Shown one piece after another: positions 26,901-34,267 of a stretch of 64,000 bases of DNA. How positions within the stretch are numbered: position 1 is the stretch's first letter; every line of letters begins with the position of its first letter. The notes below the pieces were generated by a model. The model was not told the origin of the DNA. It worked only from the letters and a program-made list of their open reading frames with translations, and made no database searches. The translations under genes and the position numbers were made by a program. This DNA comes from UBA1563 sp041671545 (lineage in GTDB: Bacteria; Bacteroidota; Ignavibacteria; Ignavibacteriales; Ignavibacteriaceae): NCBI GenBank assembly GCA_041671545.1, contig JBAZBI010000013.1:47632-111631 (forward strand), read 5' to 3'.

Positions 26901-27222
26901 CCGAAATATGACTGCTGGTTGGATTAATATAACTTTGTGTTAATGCCGAAGGAGTGCTTCCTTGCGGTAAAAAATCTTTTACTGCTTCTGCAGAAGTTAG
27001 CGTTATGGTTTTTGTTCCCGAACCGATAATTAATCCAGCGGGAAAAACTTGATTGAAATATTGATCTCTTATTCCGCCTGGTGTGCTGTTGGAAGGGCTT
27101 CCCCAGCCGCCTTGGGTAAAGGTTATAAATCCATTCAAATTGCAAGTATTACTTGATTGCGAAACAACGTTTGGTGTTAAAGCAATCAGACAAATCAACG
27201 TAAAGAGAGCTATCTTTTTCAT
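23929..27222 (-). CDS. Giant T9SS surface protein: SdrD-B, DUF11, choice-of-anchor A and BNR-type propeller
   Basis: A 1097-residue protein. The frame opens ten codons earlier, but the ATG at 27222 has an AGGAAAA ribosome site and starts a good signal peptide (MKKIALFTLICLIALTP). Domain order: an unassigned N-terminal region (to about 215); an SdrD-B-like module (SLGDKVWYDTNKNGIQDTNE); DUF11 (SDLSLTKTADKVSAKNGDVV); choice-of-anchor A (NQPSSDTEGKMAIGRDAF); about six BNR/YCF48-type repeats (GLYASKDNGTTWQTIG, GLFVSKNEGTSWEAAN, GIYRSVDAGNSWTKS, GVYKSEDNGMNWTKLG); and a T9SS tail (LSQNYPNPFNPTTT ... KKMMLLK). It shares the DUF11 and anchor-A parts with the two thioester proteins but lacks the thioester domain. 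Probably a cell-surface adhesin; ligand unknown. Confidence 0.85.
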   Translation of the reverse strand: MKKIALFTLICLIALTPNVVSQSSNTCNLNGFITFTQGGWGSPSNSTPGGIRDQYFNQVFPAGLIIGSGTKTITLTSAEAVKDFLPQGSTPSALTQSYINPTSSHISVFAGQAAALTMNVFFDLNGAIGSNSTNLSDLVIVSGTFSGKTVSQLLTLVNNALGGMNTGFSLSDLNDAATAINENFDNGTEDEDYLTCPNEIQKASLGDKVWYDTNKNGIQDTNENGVQSVVVSLYDCSGSLIKSTTTDGNGEYFFAELLPGDYKVKFNLPATYSFSTANQGTNDNEDSDADITTGYSSCVTLADGENNLSVDAGIFVEEVTQQSDLSLTKTADKVSAKNGDVVTFTVTVSNSGPNDATNVSAKDFLANGFDFSSAVPSQGNYNQTSGLWTIGTIASGSNVTLTIACVVNIPSSSASPIDLGPAKGYNVFILKDINQPSSDTEGKMAIGRDAFLANYSVGDKLPSSSGTVDALIVGRNLTFVSGAVEGGNVVYGNSTNLPIYPVSYVDGTLRQDSPIDFAAAAVYLQNLSAELSAHPVNGTTTLEWGGVFMNGTDPFLNTFSVNGSDLSTANNVEIDVPNGSVVLVNVNGNNVSWGGGFVVRGTAINNVLYNFYEAASLKIEGIDVTGSILAPFAHVNFVTGVQNGQMICKSLEGRGQFNNVQFIGNIPTTSTIPNVAEVMFADQNDPDSAPGNGVVTEDDYASLFVTVEPNDDATPTQGLNLLSSLNNTSAVLSFTSDRNNNLITGTSDGKIYRSTSSVSEIINAEMKVKTVWSVNSNNAVILAGTEKGLYASKDNGTTWQTIGLEKKDVRSVTVDANGTIYAATWGEGLFVSKNEGTSWEAANSGLENLKIQNILLKNNQLIAATYGGGIYRSVDAGNSWTKSTIDCNFVWSLTSSLNGNLYAATYGSGVYKSEDNGMNWTKLGNNQKAEFIYSVSVDKNETVYASGLSSEMYSYTAANGEWKTISLPKEEVSSIYINETDAVVYAGTKKGSIYSVANSTTSVENNSEMPTEFSLSQNYPNPFNPTTTIQFTVVKQEVIKLVIYNTLGEEVKTLINANYAPGKYTVAFDASEFASGLYIYRISNASTMITKKMMLLK

Positions 27223-27272
27223 CGTTTTCCTATATGTTTGGTTTTCTTTCATGGAATAATGAGATGGAGTTT

Positions 27273-27301
27273 CGTGCCAAAGGTGAAAAATTAGTTTTTG
27301 G
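27273..27301 (-). promoter_or_regulatory. Shortened version of the conserved upstream element
   Basis: CCAAAAAC and TTGGCACG on the minus strand have their reference points 21 bp apart, against 31 bp in the two paralogues: exactly 10 bp, or one helical turn, shorter. The block is about 50 bp before the ATG at 27222. TGGCACG matches the -24 consensus of sigma-54, but no -12 GC follows at the right distance. Confidence 0.35.
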
Positions 27302-27604
27302 AGATTTTTAGAGTGATTTAACGAAAGAGAAGAGTTTTTGATGTCCTATAATGAGATTTAAGGCGAAAATGAAACTTTATCGCGAAATGGAGATTTAATC
27401 TCAGTCTCCGGTCATTCGGCGATTTCCTTTATAGAACAACGAGTTAGCGAAATCTGAAACGGACTTTTTAAAGGGGAAAATAATTGCGTATGGAATTTGT
27501 TTCTTGACAAAACATTTCAGAACGATACAAAATAATTCTTTTCAGAAGAGAATTTAACGGATATTTTTTTGTGTAAGAAATCCAATCTTTCAAGTTACGC
27601 ATTA
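27302..27604. other. Non-coding gap upstream of the giant surface protein
   Basis: No credible gene, tRNA or repeat was seen. Overlapping short frames are not supported by ribosome sites or recognisable protein sequence. Confidence 0.5.
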
Positions 27605-27636
27605 CAAAAAACCCGGCATCTCTACCGGGCTTTTTG
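27605..27636 (-). terminator. Terminator of amtB
   Basis: CCCGG / CCGGG with an 8-nt loop and A/T flanks that extend the stem after one mismatch. On the minus strand it ends in a T run, about 30 bp past the amtB stop codon. Confidence 0.8.
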
Positions 27637-27666
27637 TAACTACATAACACGAACACCAAAATCTGC

Positions 27667-29199
27667 TTATCTATCTTTCCCAAATGCTGAATCATCAACA
27701 TAACCGACAATTCCCATTTCGGGCATATCCAAACCATCGATTTCATCTTTAGCTTCAACACGAATTCCAAAGATTTTGTGTTGGAGTTTGAAAAATCCAT
27801 ACATAGCGCCGAAGACGAAGATGAAAGCAGCGGCAGAACCAATTAGTTGTGCAATCAACTGACTGCCATCGCCATAAAATAATCCTTTTACTGTTCCGGG
27901 AACGCCATTCCAGCCGTCGCCGTAAGTTCCGTCGGCAAAAAGTCCGAGGGCAATAATTCCCCAAAAACCGTTTATTCCGTGAACAGCAATCGCGCCCACC
28001 GGATCATCAATTTTAAGTTTCTGGTCGATAAAAAATACGGCAAGGATAACCAAAATTCCGGCAACTGCACCTATTAAAAAAGCTGCCCATGAAGGAACAA
28101 ACGCGCACGGCGCAGTAATAGCTACTAATCCGGCTAACAATCCGTTCGCCATCATACTTGGATCGGGTTTGCCAAATTTCCACATCATATAAAATGTTGC
28201 GAATAACGCCCCGGCGCCTGAGGCAATTAATGTATTCACAGCTACAACACTGATGCGTAGATCATTGCCCGATAATGTTGAACCTGGATTAAATCCAAAC
28301 CAGCCAAAAGCTAAAATAAATGTACCGATAATCGCCATTGGAATATTATGTCCGGGGATAGCGTTTACAGAACCGTCTTTGCCATATTTTCCAATACGTG
28401 GACCGATTACAATTGCACCGGCTAACGCTGCAATTCCACCCACCATATGAACAACAGAAGAACCGGCGAAATCAACGTGTCCGTGTCCTAATCCAAAGTT
28501 TACACCAAGTGTTGCTAACCAGCCGCCACCCCAAACCCAATTACCATAAACCGGGTAAACGAACATGGAAATGAAAAAAGCGTAAGGAATAAAAGCGCTA
28601 AATTTCCAGCGTTCCGCCATTGCACCGGTTGGGATCGTAGCAGTGGTGTCCATAAATACCATTTGGAATAAGAATAATGTGAAAACACCAACATCGTAAA
28701 CATGGTTTAAGAAGAATCCTGAAGTTCCGAATAATCCGAATGATTTACCGAATAAAGTAATGGCAACTTCGCTGGTTAGACCGGGAGTTCCGCCAAGAGC
28801 GGCAACAGCGCCAACACCTCCAAACATTATGGCAAATCCGGAAATCCAGAAACCAATTAATCCGATCGCGTAAACAAGGAAGTTCATTCCCATGGTATGC
28901 GCAACGTTTTTTGCCTGGGTAAATCCCGTTTCTACCATTGCAAATCCGGCTTGCATAAACATTACAAGAAATGCGGTGATAAGCGTCCAAACAATGTTTG
29001 TAGCGATTTTATTATGCCCGACCGCTTCGCCGATTTCGGTAAGAGTCGGTTCACCCGGCTTAACTGCCGGTACATCTTTAATTGTTCCTGTTTTTGCTCC
29101 GGTTGGATCAGCTTGCGCGTATAAATTAACGGGCGCAAGCGATGTTAGTAGAACAAAGAACATTACTACAGCTAATAAGCTATTTTTTATCTTCATCAT
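27667..29199 (-). CDS. amtB: Ammonium transporter AmtB with N-terminal extension
   Basis: A 510-residue membrane channel of the Amt/MEP/Rh family. A signal peptide (about 1-29) and a 35-residue periplasmic stretch precede the eleven-helix core. The core starts near TNIVWTLITAFLVMFMQAGFA. The pore twin histidines are H251 (SSVVHMVGG) and H407 (IAVHGINGF), both intact, so conduction should be normal. The family moves ammonium/ammonia into the cell and is closed by binding of a PII protein. The glnK gene two places upstream on the same strand fits that control. The C-terminal tail (KDEIDGLDMPEMGIVGY) resembles the GlnK-contacting tail of AmtB. Confidence 0.94.
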   Translation of the reverse strand: MMKIKNSLLAVVMFFVLLTSLAPVNLYAQADPTGAKTGTIKDVPAVKPGEPTLTEIGEAVGHNKIATNIVWTLITAFLVMFMQAGFAMVETGFTQAKNVAHTMGMNFLVYAIGLIGFWISGFAIMFGGVGAVAALGGTPGLTSEVAITLFGKSFGLFGTSGFFLNHVYDVGVFTLFLFQMVFMDTTATIPTGAMAERWKFSAFIPYAFFISMFVYPVYGNWVWGGGWLATLGVNFGLGHGHVDFAGSSVVHMVGGIAALAGAIVIGPRIGKYGKDGSVNAIPGHNIPMAIIGTFILAFGWFGFNPGSTLSGNDLRISVVAVNTLIASGAGALFATFYMMWKFGKPDPSMMANGLLAGLVAITAPCAFVPSWAAFLIGAVAGILVILAVFFIDQKLKIDDPVGAIAVHGINGFWGIIALGLFADGTYGDGWNGVPGTVKGLFYGDGSQLIAQLIGSAAAFIFVFGAMYGFFKLQHKIFGIRVEAKDEIDGLDMPEMGIVGYVDDSAFGKDR

Positions 29200-29343
29200 A
29201 ATTATTTCTCCTTATTTTTATTTAAAGGAATCCCGCAACTAATGCTTTTAGAGAAACAACGGCATGGTTATTATCTCTCTGTGCCTTAGTTGGAGCAAAT
29301 GATTTCTTAACCATTTGCCGATTCCGCTTAAGACTTTATTAAA

Positions 29344-30036
29344 TTAAAAAACGAAACTAGCACCGAACGTTAAATAGGTTCTATCTAAGTTCGGATTGCT
29401 TATGTAAGAAACGGTAACGGGAACAGCGAACTTATCTGAAAGAGAGATCGATTTAGTTGCAGAAACTCCAAGATTAATTAATGCCCCTTTAGTTGTTCCG
29501 TAATAAACACTCTTCGCCGGGGTAAAGCCAGCCGATAATGTTAGCGTTGCATCGTCTACAGTAAATGGATATCCAATTTGGATGTAAGATGAATTGTCAA
29601 CATCATTGTGGACATTTGCATATACTGCTAAAGAAACGGGAAACTTCTCAGGACCGGAATAACTAATCCCCGCTTCCATTGTATGCGCACCACCGTTTTT
29701 TTCAAAATCAGAGAATTTTATACCTGCTGACGGGAAGTAGTAGTCTGTAAACAGCAGATTGAAAGTTCCGGCTTTTTCAGTTGAAATAGCGTAAGAAGCA
29801 TATAGATCATTCTCGGCATAATTGACGGGGTTTCCCGGGAAGCTATATGCACCCCAAGCGCCAATCGTAAAACCTCCGGTTGTGTAATAGAGAGTCGGTT
29901 GGAATGACGGAGAATCACCAAAATCCACACCTCTCCAGATGTATCTGCTGTAAATGTCAGTTCCGAATTTAAGTTGCGCGAATGAACTGAAACTTGATAA
30001 AAGAACGATAGCGAGTATTAATATGTTTTTTTTCAT
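29344..30036 (-). CDS. TorF-like putative porin (Gcw_chp family)
   Basis: A 230-residue protein with a signal peptide ending at about SFA-Q. A mature barrel with alternating hydrophobic residues begins KFGTDIYSRYIWRGVDFGDSPSFQP, the hallmark start of the TorF/Gcw_chp family, and ends in F (TFGASFVF). It is predicted to sit in the outer membrane. It lies between glnK and amtB on the same strand, 30 bp after glnK. It may therefore let ammonium or another small nitrogen compound through the outer membrane, which is inferred from position only. Confidence 0.8.
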   Translation of the reverse strand: MKKNILILAIVLLSSFSSFAQLKFGTDIYSRYIWRGVDFGDSPSFQPTLYYTTGGFTIGAWGAYSFPGNPVNYAENDLYASYAISTEKAGTFNLLFTDYYFPSAGIKFSDFEKNGGAHTMEAGISYSGPEKFPVSLAVYANVHNDVDNSSYIQIGYPFTVDDATLTLSAGFTPAKSVYYGTTKGALINLGVSATKSISLSDKFAVPVTVSYISNPNLDRTYLTFGASFVF

Positions 30037-30066
30037 TTTGTATTCTCCAATTATTGTTAGTAAAAA

Positions 30067-30405
30067 TTATAAAGCAGTTGTGCCTGATTCTTCAGTTCGA
30101 ATTCTGATCGTCTCCTCAACGTTGAGAACGAAGATTTTTCCATCACCAACTTGTCCGGTTTTGGCAGTGTTGATTACAATTGAGATGGCTGATTCTAATT
30201 TATCGTCATCGCAAACCAATTCCAACTTCAATTTCGGTACAAATTCAATATTGTACTCCGATCCGCGATAGATTTCCTTATGACCTTTTTGTCTGCCGTA
30301 TCCGCGAACTTCACTTACGGTAAGTCCGTTAAACCCGGCTTCTTGTAGAGCGCTGTGAACCTCATCTAATTTATGAGGTCTGATGATTGCCTCTATTTTT
30401 TTCAT
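30067..30405 (-). CDS. glnK: Nitrogen regulatory protein PII (GlnK/GlnB)
   Basis: A 112-residue signal protein, the normal PII length. The T-loop reads EIYRGSEY51NIEFVPK, with Y51 in the place where proteobacterial PII is uridylylated. The B-loop TGQVGDGKIFVL, which binds ATP and 2-oxoglutarate, is intact. It is the first gene of a minus-strand unit with the porin and amtB. The linkage to amtB favours GlnK rather than GlnB. By family precedent it blocks AmtB when nitrogen is plentiful. Whether Y51 is modified here is unknown. Confidence 0.94.
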   Translation of the reverse strand: MKKIEAIIRPHKLDEVHSALQEAGFNGLTVSEVRGYGRQKGHKEIYRGSEYNIEFVPKLKLELVCDDDKLESAISIVINTAKTGQVGDGKIFVLNVEETIRIRTEESGTTAL

Positions 30406-30623
30406 AGTTACTCCTATTATTGTTTTATTTGATTACTTACTTATTAAGTCGTATCACGATGATTACCTAATAAATTTAGGAAATCCACGGCACATTATAA
30501 TATATTGTTAGTATAAAGTCAATATTTATATTAATAATTTAGAAAAAACGGCAAGTATCCCTTGTTTTTTGTTGAATTTATTCATCCATACCTTATTCAT
30601 GGTAACTTTATTACCACATTTAT

Positions 30624-30631
30624 TAGATTTG
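30624..30631 (+). promoter_or_regulatory. Candidate Bacteroidota -7 box for the pduS-like gene
   Basis: TAGATTTG matches TAnnTTTG and lies 28 bp before the ATG at 30659. No convincing -33 TTG was found at the usual distance, so this is a weak call. Confidence 0.35.
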
Positions 30632-30658
30632 TTATACAATAACAAAAAATTTTGGTTT

Positions 30659-31969
30659 ATGATTTCAGAAAAAATTAAATTGGCTGGAGTAGTTGGCGCC
30701 GGCGGTGCGGGATTTCCCACCCATATTAAAGCAAACTCAAAGGTTGAATTTGTTTTGGCTAACGGCGCAGAGTGCGAACCGCTTATTCATAAAGATTATG
30801 AGTTGATGCTTCACTTTTCACCGGAGATAATTCGTGGAATGAAACTTTTAATCGAAAGTACCTCTGCAAAAAAAGGTTACTTCGGAATAAAAGAAAAAAA
30901 TGCGTCGGCAATCGAGTTAATTCAAAATGAAATTAAAGATAGTTCGATCGAGATGACCCAGCTTGGCGATTTTTATCCTGCCGGTGATGAATATGAATTG
31001 GTTTATGCAGCTACAAAAAGATTGATTCCACCTGCAGGACTTCCGCTAAATGTTGGCTGTGTTGTGAATAATGTTGAATCACTCTACAACATTTCAAAAG
31101 CGAATGAAGGAATTCCCGTTACAGAAAAATTTGTATGTATTGCCGGAGCCGTTAAACATCCATCTACATTTTTTGCACCTATCGGAACTACGTTCCGTGA
31201 ATTGATAAAACATGCCGGAGGAACAACGACGAACGATTTCGCCCTCTATGTTGGCGGAGTAATGATGGGAAAGTTAACCTTTGATCTTGATGAAGTAGTA
31301 ACTAAAACCACAGCCGGATTAATTATTCTTCCAAAGAATCATTATCTAATTAAAAGGAAAAATCAACCGGAAGAAAATTTTGCACGCATCGGAAAATCGG
31401 CTTGCGACCAATGCAGCTACTGCACGGAGTTTTGTCCCCGCTATTTACTTGGTTATGATGTTCAACCGCATAAAGTGATGAGATCGCTTCAGTTTACAAA
31501 AACCGGCGCGGAGGTTTGGAATCTGATGGCGGAACTTTGCTGTGCGTGCGGATTGTGCACGCTTTATTCTTGCCCCGAAGATTTGTTCCCAAAAGAAGCT
31601 TGCGATAATTCTAAAAAAGAAATGAGACTGCAAGGAACAAAATTTACTCAGACAAAACCGGTAAAAGTTCACCCGATGAAAGATGGAAGACATGTTCCGC
31701 TAAAACAGTTGATGCAGAAACTTCAACTAAAAGAATACGATGTGCATACTCCATTCAATCCTAACAAACTTGAAACTGAACAAGTAAAAATTTTGTTAAA
31801 GCAGCATGTGGGAGAAAAAGCTGAACCGGTTGTTTCAACCGGTGATAGAGTAAGTAAAGATCAATTGATTGCGAGAGTGCCGGAAGGAAAACTTGGCGCA
31901 CATCTTCACGCATCAATTACAGGTATGGTAACACACGTTGGTGATGAGTTTATTAAAATAAGTAGCTGA
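30659..31969 (+). CDS. pduS: PduS/RnfC-like flavin and Fe-S electron-transfer protein
   Basis: A 436-residue cytosolic protein, counted from the ATG at 30659. The frame is open for 30 more codons, but family members begin just before this point (GVVGAGGAGFPTH). It has a 51-kDa-like FMN/NADH-binding core with a glycine-rich loop, an SLBB domain (VCIAGAVKHPSTFF), two [4Fe-4S] motifs (CDQCSYCTEFCP and CCACGLCTLYSCP) and a C-terminal barrel-sandwich part. The size and layout match PduS, the cobalamin reductase of the propanediol microcompartment, better than RnfC. The next gene encodes a PduT-like shell protein, the known PduS partner. Its job is probably to pass electrons from NADH across a microcompartment shell. 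Confidence 0.82.
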   Translation: MISEKIKLAGVVGAGGAGFPTHIKANSKVEFVLANGAECEPLIHKDYELMLHFSPEIIRGMKLLIESTSAKKGYFGIKEKNASAIELIQNEIKDSSIEMTQLGDFYPAGDEYELVYAATKRLIPPAGLPLNVGCVVNNVESLYNISKANEGIPVTEKFVCIAGAVKHPSTFFAPIGTTFRELIKHAGGTTTNDFALYVGGVMMGKLTFDLDEVVTKTTAGLIILPKNHYLIKRKNQPEENFARIGKSACDQCSYCTEFCPRYLLGYDVQPHKVMRSLQFTKTGAEVWNLMAELCCACGLCTLYSCPEDLFPKEACDNSKKEMRLQGTKFTQTKPVKVHPMKDGRHVPLKQLMQKLQLKEYDVHTPFNPNKLETEQVKILLKQHVGEKAEPVVSTGDRVSKDQLIARVPEGKLGAHLHASITGMVTHVGDEFIKISS

Positions 31970-32047
31970 GTTTAATAATATCAAAAGACAAAAAGCAAAT
32001 AACAAAACAAATAAATAATACTTTACGCAGTTCTTGAAGAAGTGATT

Positions 32048-32128
32048 CTTAATCATAATCGTATTCGTAATCTTACTCGTTTTTGATCGCTAAATTGGAT
32101 TAAGATTATGAAAAAGTAAGAGCGACTT
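32048..32128. repeat. 6-bp-period TAATCx inverted repeat
   Basis: The left arm has successive units TAATCA, TAATCG, TATTCG, TAATCT and TACTCG. The right arm (32096-32128) carries the approximate complement (GGATTA, AGATTA, TGAAAA, AGTAAG, AGCGAC). It can form an imperfect hairpin between the pduS-like and pduT-like genes. Confidence 0.5.
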
Positions 32129-32165
32129 TTCAAGTATAAACTAATTTAAAACTGATAACTAATAA

Positions 32166-32200
32166 CCTCCGCCCAAAGCGGATCAGCCGATGGCTGAGAA
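32166..32200. repeat. Twin small hairpins before the pduT-like gene
   Basis: CCGC-CCAAA-GCGG (32169-32181) and TCAGCC-GAT-GGCTGA (32183-32197) stand side by side, ending 15 bp before the ATG at 32212. They could limit ribosome access or be a spread intergenic repeat. Confidence 0.5.
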
Positions 32201-32211
32201 GACTAAAAACT

Positions 32212-32766
32212 ATGATGCAAATGAATTCACTCGGATTAATTGAAATGAGCAGTATCGCCGCCGGAATGCAAGCCGCCGATATTATGCTTAAAACTTCTCA
32301 AGTAGAACTAATATTATCCCGTACGATCTGTTCGGGAAAATACATGACGTTGATAGGGGGAGAAGTAGCCGCTGTTTCAGCCGCTGTTGAAGCGGCTGTA
32401 GACACTGTCGGATTCGGAGTGATAGATCATTTTGTTATTCCGAATGTACATCGGGATATTTTCCCGGCAATTTCGGGACACACGAACGTGCAGCTCTTAG
32501 AAGCGCTTGGAATTGTGGAATCGTTTTCCGTTGCTTCTCTAATTGAAGCTGCTGATGCAGCGGTAAAATCAGCAAATGTAAAATTGATTGAAGTTCGACT
32601 TGCTATGGCGCTTGGCGGTAAAGCATTTTTTACATGCACGGGTGAAGTTGCTGCCGTTACTGCCGCTGTTGATGCAGGCGCAAAAGTAGTTTCTGAAAGA
32701 GGACTGCTTGTGAACAAAGTTGTTATTGCTCAGCCGAGACAAGAATTACTCAGCGAAATGATCTGA
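32212..32766 (+). CDS. pduT: PduT-like tandem-BMC microcompartment shell protein
   Basis: A 184-residue protein of two BMC domains (about 1-92 and 95-184), the layout of trimeric shell tiles. Diagnostic sequences are MNSLGLIEMSSIAAGMQAAD and ALGIVESFSVASLIEAADAA. The segment SRTICSGKY places a cysteine at the position equivalent to Cys38 of PduT, which holds a [4Fe-4S] cluster in the central pore. An electron path through the shell is therefore likely. PduS next door is the known partner. The start could be the third ATG (32221), which aligns with PduT. No other microcompartment gene is in the window. Confidence 0.85.
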   Translation: MMQMNSLGLIEMSSIAAGMQAADIMLKTSQVELILSRTICSGKYMTLIGGEVAAVSAAVEAAVDTVGFGVIDHFVIPNVHRDIFPAISGHTNVQLLEALGIVESFSVASLIEAADAAVKSANVKLIEVRLAMALGGKAFFTCTGEVAAVTAAVDAGAKVVSERGLLVNKVVIAQPRQELLSEMI

Positions 32767-32776
32767 GAATAGTATT

Positions 32777-32855
32777 AGTCAATGGTCATTAGTCAGTGGT
32801 CATTGGGCAAAACTTTAATTTGAAATGACTAATGACAACTGACCAATGACTTTTT
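32777..32855. repeat. 7-bp-period TCA repeat with inverted arms (copy 3)
   Basis: The left arm has units AGTCAAT, GGTCATT, AGTCAGT, GGTCATT. The right arm has TGACTAA, TGACAAC, TGACCAA, TGACTTT. The arms pair well and end in TTTTT, so it may also terminate the pduS-pduT unit. This is the clearest copy in the window. Confidence 0.7.
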
Positions 32856-32891
32856 ACCATTGTAATTTTTATAAGAAGAATTAAGTAACGA

Positions 32892-34100
32892 ATGATCACT
32901 AAACCTGAACTTATGGCTCCCGCGGGAGATTGGACGATGTTGAGAACCGCTGTAAACAACGGCGCTAATGCTGTTTACTTTGGTGTTGATAAATTAAACA
33001 TGCGGGCGAAGGCAAAAAACTTTATTCTTGATGAACTGAATGAAATTGTTTCGTTCTGTAAAGAACACAACGTAAAAACTTACCTAACGCTAAACACTAT
33101 TCTTTTTGAAGAAGAACTTGAAGCGCTGGATGAGATTATTCCCGCTGTTAAAAATGCCGGTGTTGATATGGTCATCTGCTGGGACTTTGGAATAATTGAA
33201 AAATGTAATCAATATGAAATGCCCTTTGCGATTTCTACGCAAGCTTCTATTTCCAATTCTTCATCTGCAAAAACTTTTGAACGGCTTGGCGCCAAAAGGA
33301 TTGTGCTTGCGCGCGAATGTTCCCTCGCAGAAATAAAAAAGATTAGAGCAAATACCGATCTTGAAATTGAAGCGTTTGTGCATGGGGCAATGTGCGTTGC
33401 CGTTAGCGGAAGATGTTTTATGAGTCACGAGATATTCGGTCAAAGCGCGAACCGCGGCGAATGCGTTCAGCCGTGCAGACGCGAATACAAAATCTATGAC
33501 GGCACAAAAGATACTTCACTTCTTCTTGGTGAAGATTATGTAATGTCTGCAAAAGACCTTTGTACGATTGAATTTATTGACGAGCTTATCGAGTCGGGGA
33601 TAAATTCTTTTAAAATAGAAGGACGGAAAAGAAGTCCTGAATATGTTGCCAAAGTAGTTTCCGTTTATCGTCAGGCGATCGATCTTTATTTTGAAAAGAA
33701 ACTAACCGGGGAAGTAAAACAAAAATTCTTAGCTGAACTAACTTCCGTTTATAACCGGGGATTTTCTACCGGGTTTTATTTTGATAAACCTGACGGTAAG
33801 GATATTATCAACGCGCATGGAAGTGTTGCAACCACACGGAAAGAATATGTAGGGAAAGTTTTAAATTATTACAAAACTCCCCAAATTGTGCATGTTGCAA
33901 TTGAAACGGGGAGTTTGAAAATCGGGGATACGGTTTTGTTTATCGGGGAAACTACGGGAGTGATCGAATCTACCGTAGCAAAAATTTTAAATGAAGAAGT
34001 TGAAGTAAACGAAGCACTTAAAGGGGATAAAATTACCTTTAATTGCGAGGCTTTGGTTAGACCGCGTGATAAAGTTTATTTAGTTAAAAATATTGCTTGA
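32892..34100 (+). CDS. Peptidase U32 family protein (TrhP/YegQ-like tRNA hydroxylation)
   Basis: A 402-residue cytosolic protein. The barrel opens PELMAPAGDWTMLRTAVNNGANAVYFG. The family cysteine signature is intact in SGRCFMSHEIFGQSANRGECVQPCRREY, where the cysteines probably hold an Fe-S cluster. A C-terminal beta-domain (VGKVLNYYKTPQIVHVAIE) is that of the YegQ/TrhP group. Members of that group are needed for prephenate-dependent hydroxylation of U34 in tRNA, and older annotation calls them collagenase-like peptidases. It is a separate unit ending in a strong terminator. Confidence 0.85.
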   Translation: MITKPELMAPAGDWTMLRTAVNNGANAVYFGVDKLNMRAKAKNFILDELNEIVSFCKEHNVKTYLTLNTILFEEELEALDEIIPAVKNAGVDMVICWDFGIIEKCNQYEMPFAISTQASISNSSSAKTFERLGAKRIVLARECSLAEIKKIRANTDLEIEAFVHGAMCVAVSGRCFMSHEIFGQSANRGECVQPCRREYKIYDGTKDTSLLLGEDYVMSAKDLCTIEFIDELIESGINSFKIEGRKRSPEYVAKVVSVYRQAIDLYFEKKLTGEVKQKFLAELTSVYNRGFSTGFYFDKPDGKDIINAHGSVATTRKEYVGKVLNYYKTPQIVHVAIETGSLKIGDTVLFIGETTGVIESTVAKILNEEVEVNEALKGDKITFNCEALVRPRDKVYLVKNIA

Positions 34101-34116
34101 AAATCTTACAAAAAAA

Positions 34117-34153
34117 AACCGGTTTAATTTAAGATTAAATTAAACCGGTTATT
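34117..34153 (+). terminator. Strong terminator of the U32 gene
   Basis: A perfect 14-bp stem, AACCGGTTTAATTT / AAATTAAACCGGTT, with a 6-nt loop, A run before and T-rich tail after. It lies 17 bp past the stop codon. Confidence 0.88.
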
Positions 34154-34267
34154 TTGAACCCATCTACAGACTTGCATTTTTTCTTCTCCCACGCCCACTC
34201 TCAAGCAAGTGGACATTTATTTGTTTTTTTGTCCGCACAAATAAACGAAATATAAAGGGTAAAAAAC

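Noticed and set aside
27302..27604. Possible small gene or ncRNA before the giant surface protein
   Set aside because: No ribosome site, stable fold or recognisable sequence could be supported by eye.
12155..32855. Heptad repeats as CRISPR or IS ends
   Set aside because: The period is only 7 bp, with no spacers, transposase or target duplications.
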